Shown here: in pieces, positions 26,921 through 35,135 of the stretch
Layout of the letters: every line of letters begins with the position of its first letter
Position numbering within the stretch: the first letter of the stretch is position 1
Assembly (NCBI RefSeq): GCF_016587355.1
Contig: NZ_BNJF01000002.1
Location: 1,550,001 to 1,614,000 of the forward strand
Reading direction: 5' to 3'
DNA length: 64,000 nucleotides
Origin: Ktedonospora formicarum
GTDB lineage: Bacteria; Chloroflexota; Ktedonobacteria; Ktedonobacterales; Ktedonobacteraceae
Position numbers and translations under genes: made by a program
Notes under the pieces: model-generated
Seen by the model: the letters and a program-made list of their open reading frames with translations, nothing else
What the model was told of the DNA's origin: nothing
The model's database searches: none

Positions 26921-27685
26921 ATGATGCACAACATTGCCATTCAGGTCAACGACCTGCACAAATCATATAAGAAGCTCGATGTCTTAAAAGGTGTGAATCT
27001 TACCGTGGAGCAGGGCAGCATTTTTGCCCTGCTTGGCTCCAACGGCGCGGGCAAGACCACACTTGTCAAAATCCTGACCACACTACTCAACCAGGACAGG
27101 GGAACGGCCATCGTCAATGGCTTTGATGTGGCCTCAAAGCCGGCTTATGTGCGACAATCGATCAGCCTGACCGGGCAATTTACAGCGGTGGATGAGATTT
27201 TGACCGGACAAGAAAACTTGATGATGATCGCTAAACTTCGCCATCTCAAACAGCCACGCCAGGTTGCCGACGCGTTGCTGACCCGTTTCGGGTTAACCGA
27301 TGCTGCCAACCGCAGGGCGGCGACCTATTCCGGCGGCATGCGTCGTCGACTTGACCTCGCCATGAGCCTGGTGGGAACCCCACCGATTCTGTTCTTGGAT
27401 GAGCCAACCACTGGGCTGGACCCCGAAGCTCGCATCGAGGTCTGGAAAGAGGTCAAGAAACTTGCGGATGGTGGCATTACGGTCTTCTTGACCACCCAGT
27501 ACCTGGATGAGGCCGAGCAGCTTGCCGATCGCATAGCCATTCTCCATGAGGGCAAGATTATTGCCAGCGGCACGCTCACGGAGCTCAAAAAGCTGTTTCC
27601 AGCGGCGGAGGTGGAGTATGTGGAGAAACAACCAACTTTGGAGGAGATCTTTCTCGCCATCATTGGCAAAAAGGAGGGTCAATAA
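26921..27685 (+). CDS. ABC transporter ATPase, DrrA-like
   Basis: 254 residues. Walker A LLGSNGAGKTTLVKIL, Q-loop ISLTGQFTAVDEILTGQENL, signature YSGGMRRRLDLAMSLVG, Walker B PILFLDEPTTGLDP and switch FLTTQYLDEAEQL (the His position is Gln, as usual in DrrA relatives). This is the ATP-driving subunit for a drug or lipid exporter of the daunorubicin-resistance type. AAGGAAGAA lies upstream. The permease gene starts directly after the stop (TAA then ATG), so they are translationally coupled. Confidence 0.9.
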   Translation: MMHNIAIQVNDLHKSYKKLDVLKGVNLTVEQGSIFALLGSNGAGKTTLVKILTTLLNQDRGTAIVNGFDVASKPAYVRQSISLTGQFTAVDEILTGQENLMMIAKLRHLKQPRQVADALLTRFGLTDAANRRAATYSGGMRRRLDLAMSLVGTPPILFLDEPTTGLDPEARIEVWKEVKKLADGGITVFLTTQYLDEAEQLADRIAILHEGKIIASGTLTELKKLFPAAEVEYVEKQPTLEEIFLAIIGKKEGQ

Positions 27686-28480
27686 ATGGAAGCCATACAG
27701 AGTAACACCTCAGACGTTCGAATACAGAACCACTTTTTCAGTGATATGGGCGTGATGCTCGGTCGTTCTATGCGCCACATCTTCCGCAGTGTGGACACCA
27801 TCTTTACGGTCACGATCACGCCGATTGCGATGATGTTGCTGTTCGTGTATGTGTTCGGCGGCGCCATTCAAACAGGGACAGCCAATTATGTCAATTATTT
27901 GGTGCCTGGGATCTTATTGATTGCGATTGCGAGTGGGATCTCCTATACCGCATATCGTTTGTTTACCGACGTGCAAAAGGGAATCATTGAGCGCTTTCGC
28001 TCTATGCCAATTGCCCCTTCTACCATGCTGTGGGGACATGTCCTGACCTCAATGGTCTCCAACGGGCTTTCGGTGGTGGTTATCATGCTGGTCGCCATGT
28101 TGATGGGCTTTCGTTCGTCGGCGGGTATCCTGTCCTGGCTTGCGGTCATTGGCATACTCTCCTTGTTTACCCTGGCCTTAACCTGGGTGGCGGTGATTCC
28201 TGGCCTGACCGCCAAATCAATCGACGGCGCGACCGCTTTTTCGTATCCGCTCATCTTCCTACCCTTTATCAGCTCGGCGTTTGTGCCGACGAAGTCGATG
28301 CCTTTCGTCGTCAGGGTCTTTGCCGAGAACCAGCCCGTGACCGCGATTGTGGAAAGCATTCGTGCCTTACTCTCTGGACAGCCAGTCTCGAATACTCTAT
28401 GGGTTGCGCTGGCATGGTGTGTTGGAATTCTGGTTGTCGCCTACATCTTCGCGATGCGAGCCTACAGAAAGCGCGCGTAA
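27686..28480 (+). CDS. ABC-2 type transporter permease, DrrB-like
   Basis: 264 residues with six membrane segments, e.g. TVTITPIAMMLLFVYVFGGA, YLVPGILLIAIASGISYTAY, VVVIMLVAMLMGF, VIGILSLFTLALTWVAVIP, and the characteristic loop RFRSMPIAPSTMLWGHVL (family FRSMPI...). The late IFLPFISSAFVPTKSMP motif is diagnostic of DrrB/ABC-2 permeases. It dimerises with the ATPase to export a hydrophobic drug or lipid. It is the last gene of the PadR operon; a cytochrome P450 gene follows after 168 bases. Confidence 0.9.
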   Translation: MEAIQSNTSDVRIQNHFFSDMGVMLGRSMRHIFRSVDTIFTVTITPIAMMLLFVYVFGGAIQTGTANYVNYLVPGILLIAIASGISYTAYRLFTDVQKGIIERFRSMPIAPSTMLWGHVLTSMVSNGLSVVVIMLVAMLMGFRSSAGILSWLAVIGILSLFTLALTWVAVIPGLTAKSIDGATAFSYPLIFLPFISSAFVPTKSMPFVVRVFAENQPVTAIVESIRALLSGQPVSNTLWVALAWCVGILVVAYIFAMRAYRKRA

Positions 28481-28648
28481 AAGCGGGCTGCTTCAGGAAA
28501 GTGGCAATCACTTTGTCAAAGTTGATTGGAATAGTGGGGAGTGCAGAGGCCCGTCAGTCCCTCTGCGCCTCTCCTATGCTGCCGCAAACAGCATGAAACC
28601 TTTTACATAAAGGTTGATAAAGCATTCCAAAGAGAAAGAAGAAAGAAT

Positions 28649-29824
28649 ATGCAGACTAATTCCAAGCGAGCAGAGCTCACAGCCACCTATGACTGGTATC
28701 GTCAGATGCGCGAGGCGCAGCCTGTGTTCTTTGACCCAAATATCCAGGCATGGCACATCTTCCGCTACGACGATGTGCTGCGTGTACTCAGTGATCACGC
28801 GACGTTTTCTTCTGATGAGAGCAGCTTCCTGCCACCTGAGTACCGCAATGCCACTCCGATCAGTTCGAGCATGCTCCGTATGGACCCACCACGTCATCGC
28901 AAGTTGCGCAATCTCGTCTCGCTCGCCTTCACACCGCGCATGGTGGCTCATATGGAGTCGCGCATCCAGGCGATCACCAATGGCTTGCTTGACCAGGTCC
29001 AGGCATCGGGTGAGATGGATGTCATCAGGGATCTGGCCTATCCGCTGCCTATCACCGTCATCGCGGAGATATTGGGAGTTCCCGCAGAGCGGCGTGAGGA
29101 GTTCAAGCAGTGGTCTGATGCGTCCGTTGGAGGAGATGCGGAATCGACACCAGAGGATATACAGGCGATCATGCAGGCCATGGAGAGTATGAAAGCCTAC
29201 TTCAACGAGGTCTTTGAGGAGCGACGTGCGCATCCCCAGAATGACCTGGTGAGTGCGCTGCTCCAGGCGGAAGTAGATGGGGAGCGCCTGAGCAACGAGG
29301 AATTGCTGGGGTTCTGCGTGTTGCTGCTGGTTGCGGGCAACGAGACCACGACCAATCTGATTGGCAATACTATCCTCTGTCTGGATGAGCATCCTGAAGC
29401 GGTGGAACGTCTGCGTGCCAATCGCGAGCTGGTGCCAGGTGCGCTTGAAGAGGCCCTGCGCTACTACTCGCCGATCAAACTCACGATACGCGGGACCACG
29501 ACCGAGACGATGATAGGCGATCAGCGCATAGAAGCTGGCAAGTTGCTCTTTGCCTGGATTGCCTCGGCGGATCGTGATGAGGCTCAGTTCCCCGATGCCA
29601 GTCAGTTCAATATCGAGCGTGAGCCCAATCGGCACCTGGGCTTCGGGCGTGGTGTCCATTTCTGCCTGGGCGCTCCCCTGGCACGTTTGGAGGCGAAGAT
29701 TGCGCTGAACACGATGCTCGACCGCCTGCCCGGTTCCTGGCACGTGTCCGATGCGCCATTATCTCCGATCAAGAGCTCGTCCGTCTTTGGAGTGAAGCAG
29801 TTGCCCTTAACCTGGGAAAAGTAA
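28649..29824 (+). CDS. cytochrome P450
   Basis: 391 residues from the ATG at 28649; an upstream in-frame extension has no homology. Motifs: SMLRMDPPRHRKLRNLVSLA (C-helix, WxxxR-like), LLVAGNETTTNLIGNT (I-helix with the acid-alcohol pair replaced by E-T), EEALRYYSPI (K-helix ExxR), and FGRGVHFCLGAPLARL with the haem thiolate Cys ~339. It is a soluble bacterial class I P450 that needs ferredoxin electron donors, not encoded nearby. It lies after the PadR-ABC operon and may oxidise the same small molecule. A 21-base stem follows it. Confidence 0.92.
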   Translation: MQTNSKRAELTATYDWYRQMREAQPVFFDPNIQAWHIFRYDDVLRVLSDHATFSSDESSFLPPEYRNATPISSSMLRMDPPRHRKLRNLVSLAFTPRMVAHMESRIQAITNGLLDQVQASGEMDVIRDLAYPLPITVIAEILGVPAERREEFKQWSDASVGGDAESTPEDIQAIMQAMESMKAYFNEVFEERRAHPQNDLVSALLQAEVDGERLSNEELLGFCVLLLVAGNETTTNLIGNTILCLDEHPEAVERLRANRELVPGALEEALRYYSPIKLTIRGTTTETMIGDQRIEAGKLLFAWIASADRDEAQFPDASQFNIEREPNRHLGFGRGVHFCLGAPLARLEAKIALNTMLDRLPGSWHVSDAPLSPIKSSSVFGVKQLPLTWEK

Positions 29825-29845
29825 CAGAACGTGAGTGCTGGCGAG

Positions 29846-29913
29846 CTGATCCCTCTCCGATGACTGACAGGAGTCCTCCCAAGCGATTCTCCCAGTCATC
29901 GGAGGGGGATCAG
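29846..29913 (+). terminator. long hairpin after the P450 gene
   Basis: The 21-base arms at 29846-29866 (CTGATCCCTCTCC...) and 29893-29913 are complementary except for one G:U pair, with a 26-base loop. It begins 21 bases past the P450 stop. There is no T run. Confidence 0.55.
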
Positions 29914-30148
29914 CCAATGCGTTTGACTGTTGCTGTGTGCCATGAGAACGACGAACGTTCCTTCTATTCTCTTTTCCTTGCCTCAAACTGCAGATATTCC
30001 ACGAAACCCCGCCTCCAGACTGAGTGCAGAGCCCTTCTCTAGACCGATGACCCTGGCATCTTTCTCAGGCATACTCCCTATGAGCCAGAAAGAGCATCTT
30101 TGCCACTGGTTTCATACAGCATGGTTCGTAAAGGAGTAAACTCTGCAT

Positions 30149-30760
30149 ATGCAATACCTCTCTCCAATACCACCGCTTCTCTCTGAGAACAGGCGTGAGA
30201 TCATTATCGAGGCAATAAATATTCGCAAGGAATATGCGACTGGCGCAGTGAATGTAACTGCAGCACCCACAACCCGTTATCATCAGGTCACGGTCATCGG
30301 ACTGATGGCAGCCAATGTGCCCTGGCGTGTCCTGGTCTCCCTCGACACCGTGCAAGAGATCGCATCGCCGCCATACATCGCGTTTCTCAGCACATATCTC
30401 TTCCGCTTGCCCGAACTGGCGAGCGCGATACGGAAAGCTGCCGCTGGGGAAGCGGTGATGCATTCCCATGTGGCTGCGCGCATAGCCCAGGAGTTAGCCA
30501 GCCTCCCTGTATCTGACTGGGAGCACTATGCTCAGTTGAGTGAGCGTGAGCGAGACGTTCTGCGCCCCATTGCCGAAGACCTTCCAAACGGCGATATTGC
30601 GCGTCGGCTCGTGATCAGCGAAAAAACGGTGAAAAGTCATGTCAGCAATATTCTCAGCAAACTCCATCTTCTGGACCGAACGCAGGCTGCGGTCTTTGCC
30701 TGGCGTGAGGGCTTTGTCTCTCGTTTCTCTGGGCAGGATGAATGTAACGTTCCTTCCTGA
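30149..30760 (+). CDS. LuxR/NarL-type regulator with degenerate receiver domain
   Basis: 203 residues. The C-terminal NarL HTH is clear: LSERERDVLRPIAEDLPNGD, ISEKTVKSHVSNILSKLHLL. Just before it lies LPELASAIRKAAAGEAVMHS with HVAARIAQELASL, the usual end of a response-regulator receiver and linker. Residues 1-90 no longer resemble a receiver: the phosphorylatable Asp and the acidic pair are not found, and parts (PPLLSENRREIIIEAINIRK) look garbled. It may be a phosphorylation-independent DNA-binding protein or a decaying gene. No partner kinase is adjacent. Confidence 0.6.
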   Translation: MQYLSPIPPLLSENRREIIIEAINIRKEYATGAVNVTAAPTTRYHQVTVIGLMAANVPWRVLVSLDTVQEIASPPYIAFLSTYLFRLPELASAIRKAAAGEAVMHSHVAARIAQELASLPVSDWEHYAQLSERERDVLRPIAEDLPNGDIARRLVISEKTVKSHVSNILSKLHLLDRTQAAVFAWREGFVSRFSGQDECNVPS

Positions 30761-30770
30761 GAACAGTTTT

Positions 30771-30900
30771 GAGTGTGAGACCAACAAGAACTAAGAGCAC
30801 GGGCTTCTTTGTGTCTTGATCGGCTTTTCGTACGGTCTGAGATGGATCGTTTCGGCAGATGGTAGACTTTTCCTCTCTCCATTGGGAGGAGTTTGCGAAA
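30771..30900. repeat. dispersed ~130-bp repeat, copy 2 (after the LuxR gene)
   Basis: Second copy of the repeat at 25006-25134; begins 11 bases past the LuxR stop. Conserved words are GAGACC-ACAAGA, CTTGAT-GGCTTT, CAGATGGTAGAC and TTGGGAGG. A short third match, GGGACTCACCAGAGCTGAGA, occurs at 41594-41619. Confidence 0.6.
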
Positions 30901-31162
30901 TTGGTAGACTCTTCAGTGGAAGGTAGGCTTTTCGTCTCTCATTGATAGACCTAAAACAGTGGTTTCTGCTCCTCTCGGCACCTCTTGAGCCACAACGTGA
31001 ACAACTCATCATGCATGCTCTCCATGTGAGCTAGAATCATGAAGCAGTTCAGTCAGGCGTCAATTGGCGAATGATATGAGTGATTTTGGGCCCTACCAAA
31101 AGAAATACTAAATAAAGATGTATTACAAGTTTAAATAAATATTATAAAGTTTTATGCGCTAT

Positions 31163-32335
31163 TCATTTTTTCACAATATGTTGAATGGCAGGAAGATAAA
31201 CAGTCACTTCACAGCCGCCAGCAGGATGATTCCGCAATGTAATGTATCCACCATGACGCTCTACGAGCAATTTACAGGTGTAAAGGCCAAGACCGGTGGT
31301 CTTTTGATGCTTCTCGTTTGGAGAGGCGTGACCATGATAAAACTTCTCCCAGACATGGGGCATATCGGCTGGAGAAATGCCACTCCCGCTATCACGGAGG
31401 ACAAACACCAGGGAACGAACATCGCGGGTGCAGGTCAGGTAAATCTGTCCATTCGTTGGGGTATAGCGTATGGCATTTTCAAACAGGTTATCTAACACCT
31501 GTTCGATTCTATGGAGATCAAGCATCACGAGTGATACATCCGCGACGGCATTCTGGAAACGATACTGAAAAGTGATGTCAGATGATGCAGCCTGAAGCGT
31601 ATAAATGTGGACTTTACGGGCCAATTCTTGCTCTAGCTCGACAGGTTGAGGTTGGATAATCAAGCTGGTCTGCTCAAGAGCGGAGACTAACAACATATCG
31701 TTGAGCAGGCGCGTCATACGCTGGCTGCTAGCTTGAAGCACTGGAAGGTAGCGCTCAAGGCGTCTATTTCGTTTCTCTCCCGCCTCTGTGCGGGCAATCC
31801 CCTCGATATGCCCCTGGATAATAGTCACAGGGGTGCGCAGATCATGCGAGAGCGCCGCGATCATAATGCGCATCTCTTCCTGTTGATGCCACTCGCGTTC
31901 CAGGGATTCCTGCAATTCGTGGCGCAGTTCGTTAAAGGCCCCACAGAGGTCACCCAACTCATTAGGTGCGCTATAGTTGATCGTAAAATCCAGATCGCGC
32001 TGGCGAATCATCTCTACAGCCCGCATCAATTCACTAACGGGCTGGCTTACCTGCCGTCCCATGCGCCAGGCGAAAAAGAGGATGGTCACGCTCAGAACAG
32101 CCAATGGTAGAGAGAGTGCAGGCCACCGACTGAATTCATTCAGAGACGAAACTGATTCAACAGGCATGCCCCGCCTTTGCGCCAGATACCAGAAGAGAAG
32201 CACCAATTCGAGAAGGCAGGTAATACTCAAGGTCACACCCAGTATGCCGATACAATACCAGACAAAGATCCGCCTGAAGCTGGCATGCTTGCGGTGTGAT
32301 TTGGTTTTCCTTAGATGGATGTTCTGAGCTCCCAT
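31163..32335 (-). CDS. membrane sensor histidine kinase
   Basis: 390 residues. Two membrane segments (IFVWYCIGILGVTLSITCLL and LSLPLAVLSVTILFFAW) enclose a very short outside loop of about 25 residues, as in intramembrane-sensing kinases that watch a transporter. Then HAMP (MGRQVSQPVSELMRAVEMI), the dimerisation helix ALSHDLRTPVTIIQGH with His 164, the N box LDNLFENAIRYTP, the G1 box LRDSGSGISP and the G2 box TTGLGLYTCKLL. The start overlaps the response-regulator stop by 25 bases. The pair probably regulates the divergent hydrolase and BceAB-like transporter genes. Confidence 0.9.
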   Translation of the reverse strand: MGAQNIHLRKTKSHRKHASFRRIFVWYCIGILGVTLSITCLLELVLLFWYLAQRRGMPVESVSSLNEFSRWPALSLPLAVLSVTILFFAWRMGRQVSQPVSELMRAVEMIRQRDLDFTINYSAPNELGDLCGAFNELRHELQESLEREWHQQEEMRIMIAALSHDLRTPVTIIQGHIEGIARTEAGEKRNRRLERYLPVLQASSQRMTRLLNDMLLVSALEQTSLIIQPQPVELEQELARKVHIYTLQAASSDITFQYRFQNAVADVSLVMLDLHRIEQVLDNLFENAIRYTPTNGQIYLTCTRDVRSLVFVLRDSGSGISPADMPHVWEKFYHGHASPNEKHQKTTGLGLYTCKLLVERHGGYITLRNHPAGGCEVTVYLPAIQHIVKK

Positions 32336-33060
32336 TTGTACCCTACTCCCCAGACGGTGCTGATATATTCAGTTCGTGAATCATAGTGTGAGATTTTTTT
32401 ACGAATGCGTTTGATGTGCTCTGTGACGGTCTTGGTGTCCCCGAGGGCGTCCATCTTCCAGATACGATCATAGATCACCTCGCGGGAGAAGACCTGCCGT
32501 GGATGCAGAACGAGCAATTGGATAATCTCAAATTCCTTGAGCGTCAGGGGAAGCAGTTGGCCGGCATAGCGCACTTCATACGCGCTCAAATCGATGCTTA
32601 AGTGACCATAGTTCAAGCATGTTGCGGAGTGTGCCTGATCTCTGCGTTGTTGTCCACGCCGCTCACGGCGCAGGTGCGCTTCTACGCGAGCCATTAATTC
32701 TTTGATGCTAAATGGCTTGAGCACATAGTCGTCAGCACCCACACGAAATCCTTGAATCTTGTCCGCATCGCTTTGCTTCGCACTTAGAAACAGAATAGGG
32801 ATGTCTAGTTCTTCGCGCAGTTCTCTACAGACCGCAAAGCCATCGCGTCGTGGTAGCATAATATCGAGGATCATCAGATCTGGATGATGCGCGCGCGCGA
32901 CCAGCAGGGCTTGTGCGCCGTCAAATGCGGTAAATACAGTATAGCCTTCATCCTCCAAGGCATCCTGTATAAACTGGACAATGTCATCCTCATCGTCTAC
33001 GACCACAATGGTACCGCGCATTTTGTCGTGTTCCACGTCCCCCTTTTGTCTCACTTTCAT
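32311..33060 (-). CDS. OmpR-family response regulator
   Basis: 249 residues. Receiver: TIVVVDDEDDIVQFIQDALE (acidic pair), phosphoacceptor Asp 66 in PDLMILDIMLPRRDGF, the Thr/Ser switch FLSAKQSDADKI and the Lys in GADDYVLKPFSIKELMARVE. The C-terminal winged helix is GHLSIDLSAYEVRYAGQLLP, LTLKEFEIIQLLVLHPRQVF and YISTVWGVGYKW. The ATG at 33060 is used; a second in-frame ATG lies 13 codons later. It is the first gene of the regulator-kinase operon and opposite the hydrolase gene whose control region holds an 82-bp repeat. Confidence 0.92.
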   Translation of the reverse strand: MKVRQKGDVEHDKMRGTIVVVDDEDDIVQFIQDALEDEGYTVFTAFDGAQALLVARAHHPDLMILDIMLPRRDGFAVCRELREELDIPILFLSAKQSDADKIQGFRVGADDYVLKPFSIKELMARVEAHLRRERRGQQRRDQAHSATCLNYGHLSIDLSAYEVRYAGQLLPLTLKEFEIIQLLVLHPRQVFSREVIYDRIWKMDALGDTKTVTEHIKRIRKKISHYDSRTEYISTVWGVGYKWELRTSI

Positions 33061-33126
33061 TCAGTATGGTCCCTTGTTATTGACCAGCATTTCCCTGACC
33101 CAACCATATCATAAACACTAAATATA

Positions 33127-33208
33127 AACATTTTCAAAACTTTCTTCACAGCCTGTCCGAATCGGCTATCTGTTTATCCTTTGTTGATACTTTCCTTTTA
33201 GCATGAGG
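33127..33208 (+). promoter_or_regulatory. 82-bp control-region repeat, copy 1 (upstream of the hydrolase)
   Basis: AACATTTTCAAAACTTTCTT ... CATGAGG. It aligns base for base, without gaps, with 34990-35071 in front of the ABC transporter. Conserved words: AACATTT-CAAAACTTT, GCAGCC/ACAGCC, TTCTGTTT or ATCTGTTT, CTTTGTTGATACTTT and ATGAGG. It sits between the divergent response-regulator operon and the hydrolase gene. A shared binding site for the neighbouring regulator is the simplest reading. Confidence 0.65.
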
Positions 33209-33335
33209 CGCACGATGTCGCCAATCTCTATGGCATCGATGCCTAATAAACTGAAATATTCGCATAGATGTCATAATCCAGTTTTTTGAGAATCACAGCA
33301 CGTCTCTTTATGCAATGACAAGAGGAGGTCATTTT

Positions 33336-34844
33336 GTGAGAACTTTTGAGATACTATTCGTCCTGGTAAATGTGCTAACGCTCTGCCTGAGCTTGCGAAA
33401 GTGGTCAAAAGGGGTGTGGTTAGGGGCGGTAGGAGTTAATGTTGCGATCCTCATCCTGCATGGTTTTTTCGAGGGCTTTCGCTACCAAATGGTTTTCTCC
33501 TACCTCTTTACCATGCTGTTTACGATATATACTCTCATCAAGGCCAGTGGCAACTTTTTTGTCGCAAAGCTACCGACAGCTTTGAAGATCATCATCATCA
33601 GCTTCTCGTTGGTGTGTCTGATTCTGACCTCCTTTCTGGCATCCGCCCTGCCTGTGTTTACACTTCCGCAGCCAACTGGTAATTCTGCTGTGGGTATCAA
33701 GTATTTCCACCTTGTGGACGAAAAGCGTAACGAACCGTTCCTGAAGAACTCAACGAAAAAGCGTGAATTGATGGTGAAGGTCTATTACCCGGCAAAGCCA
33801 GACAAGAGCAAACCTTTTTCGCCGTATTTTCACAATTCACCCGAACTCATACGGTTGCTTACAGCAGGCAACCGCCTTCCGAGTTTCTTGCTTGATCAAC
33901 TCAATCTGGTAAAGACAAATTCCAAAGAAGGCCTTCATATCTCAGATACTCAGTCAAGCTATCCAGTCATCCTGTTCTCTCATGGGGCAGGAACGAGCAT
34001 GGAAGTACATACCTCTCAGTGTGAAGATTTAGCCAGTCATGGATATATCGTGGTCGCGATTGATCATACCTACATATCAGCCGCAACCGTATTCCCCGAC
34101 AAAATCGTTACGGCGCAGGATGCCACAACTGTTTTTGCGGAGGGTGATCCGCGAGGAACCATTGCTCAAATCGCTGTTGATGATGACAAGTTTGTTATGG
34201 ACAAGTTAGCTGAATTGAACGAAGGGGGCATTGACCCTCAATTCAAAGGAAGGCTCAATCTTGATGAAATAGGTGCGATTGGTCACTCCTTTGGCGGTGC
34301 GGTGGCATACGATCTGGCAATCAATGACAGCAGAGTGAAAGCTGCCATTGATTTAGATGGCACCGTATATACTACGCCAAAAGGGGGAACGAACACGATG
34401 GCCCCCTTTCTCATGCTAGCGAACGATAAAATTCATATTCAAAGAATTCAAAATCACGACACTGGGATGCAAAAGTTCGCCGATATGAGCGATAAGGAAC
34501 AAAAGGACATGCTCTCCGTGTATGGAAGCAAGGAAGCCTATGATAAGGATTACAACGAGACACTGCAAAATCTTGTTGGGCTTGCGAATACGGTAAAAGC
34601 ATCAGGAAATCTCTATACCATTGAAGGAAGCGATCATATGAAATTTACCGATATTGGTCTTTTCTTTGGTAATGATCAGCTCCGCCAATTCATAGGCATT
34701 GGCGGCAAGACTGAACCTGTAAGGTGTCTTGTCATCACTGAGGCGCTCACATTAACTTTTTTTGAGCAACATTTGAAGCATGGTGAGGCCACAGACTCGT
34801 TGCTGAAACAGTATCCAGAACTCAAAAAGGTCGCATTGACATAA
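33336..34844 (+). CDS. membrane-anchored alpha/beta hydrolase, PAF-acetylhydrolase-like
   Basis: Start taken at the GTG (33336) because a perfect AGGAGGT lies six bases upstream; the ATG at 33315 lacks one. 502 residues. The N-terminus has about four membrane helices (FVLVNVLTLCLSLRKW, FSYLFTMLFTIYTLI, LKIIIISFSLVCLILTSFLA). The lipase domain then shows YPVILFSHGAGTSMEVH (oxyanion), the nucleophile Ser ~318 in GAIGHSFGGAVAY, an Asp in AAIDLDGTVY and a C-terminal His in EGSDHMKFTD, the layout of type II PAF-acetylhydrolases. Substrate probably a lipid or esterified drug at the membrane. It is followed by a BceAB-like transporter and shares its promoter repeat. Confidence 0.85.
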   Translation: MRTFEILFVLVNVLTLCLSLRKWSKGVWLGAVGVNVAILILHGFFEGFRYQMVFSYLFTMLFTIYTLIKASGNFFVAKLPTALKIIIISFSLVCLILTSFLASALPVFTLPQPTGNSAVGIKYFHLVDEKRNEPFLKNSTKKRELMVKVYYPAKPDKSKPFSPYFHNSPELIRLLTAGNRLPSFLLDQLNLVKTNSKEGLHISDTQSSYPVILFSHGAGTSMEVHTSQCEDLASHGYIVVAIDHTYISAATVFPDKIVTAQDATTVFAEGDPRGTIAQIAVDDDKFVMDKLAELNEGGIDPQFKGRLNLDEIGAIGHSFGGAVAYDLAINDSRVKAAIDLDGTVYTTPKGGTNTMAPFLMLANDKIHIQRIQNHDTGMQKFADMSDKEQKDMLSVYGSKEAYDKDYNETLQNLVGLANTVKASGNLYTIEGSDHMKFTDIGLFFGNDQLRQFIGIGGKTEPVRCLVITEALTLTFFEQHLKHGEATDSLLKQYPELKKVALT

Positions 34845-34883
34845 GCCTCTAACGAGAATCACAACAGTAGCATCCTCGTTCCT

Positions 34884-34915
34884 AAAGGTCAAGTAATTCC
34901 GGTTACTTGACCTTT
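34884..34915 (+). terminator. hairpin terminator after the hydrolase
   Basis: AAAGGTCAAGTAA (34884-34896) pairs with TTACTTGACCTTT (34903-34915) around a 6-base loop, 40 bases past the stop codon. Confidence 0.65.
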
Positions 34916-34989
34916 ATCCCTGCAAACCATGAACATGTCAGCAGCCATTGAGCTGTATTGGCTCGCTCATATCAGAAGCCGTGAATAGA

Positions 34990-35071
34990 AACATTTGCAA
35001 AACTTTTCCCGCAGCCAGCCTGATTCGACCTTCTGTTTCCTCTTTGTTGATACTTTTCCTTTACTATGAGG
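34990..35071 (+). promoter_or_regulatory. 82-bp control-region repeat, copy 2 (upstream of the ABC transporter)
   Basis: Same-length ungapped relative of 33127-33208. It ends 65 bases before the ATG of the ABC ATPase, whereas copy 1 ends 128 bases before its gene. The two genes would thus be co-controlled, presumably by the two-component system encoded next to copy 1. Confidence 0.65.
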
Positions 35072-35135
35072 ATCAATCGGTACTTGCACCGAAAATAGAG
35101 AAAACGACATGACAGAATAAAGGGAAGAGACGACT

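Noticed and set aside
28574..29743. 390-codon minus-strand frame across the P450
   Set aside because: Antisense shadow of a well-supported gene; no family resemblance.
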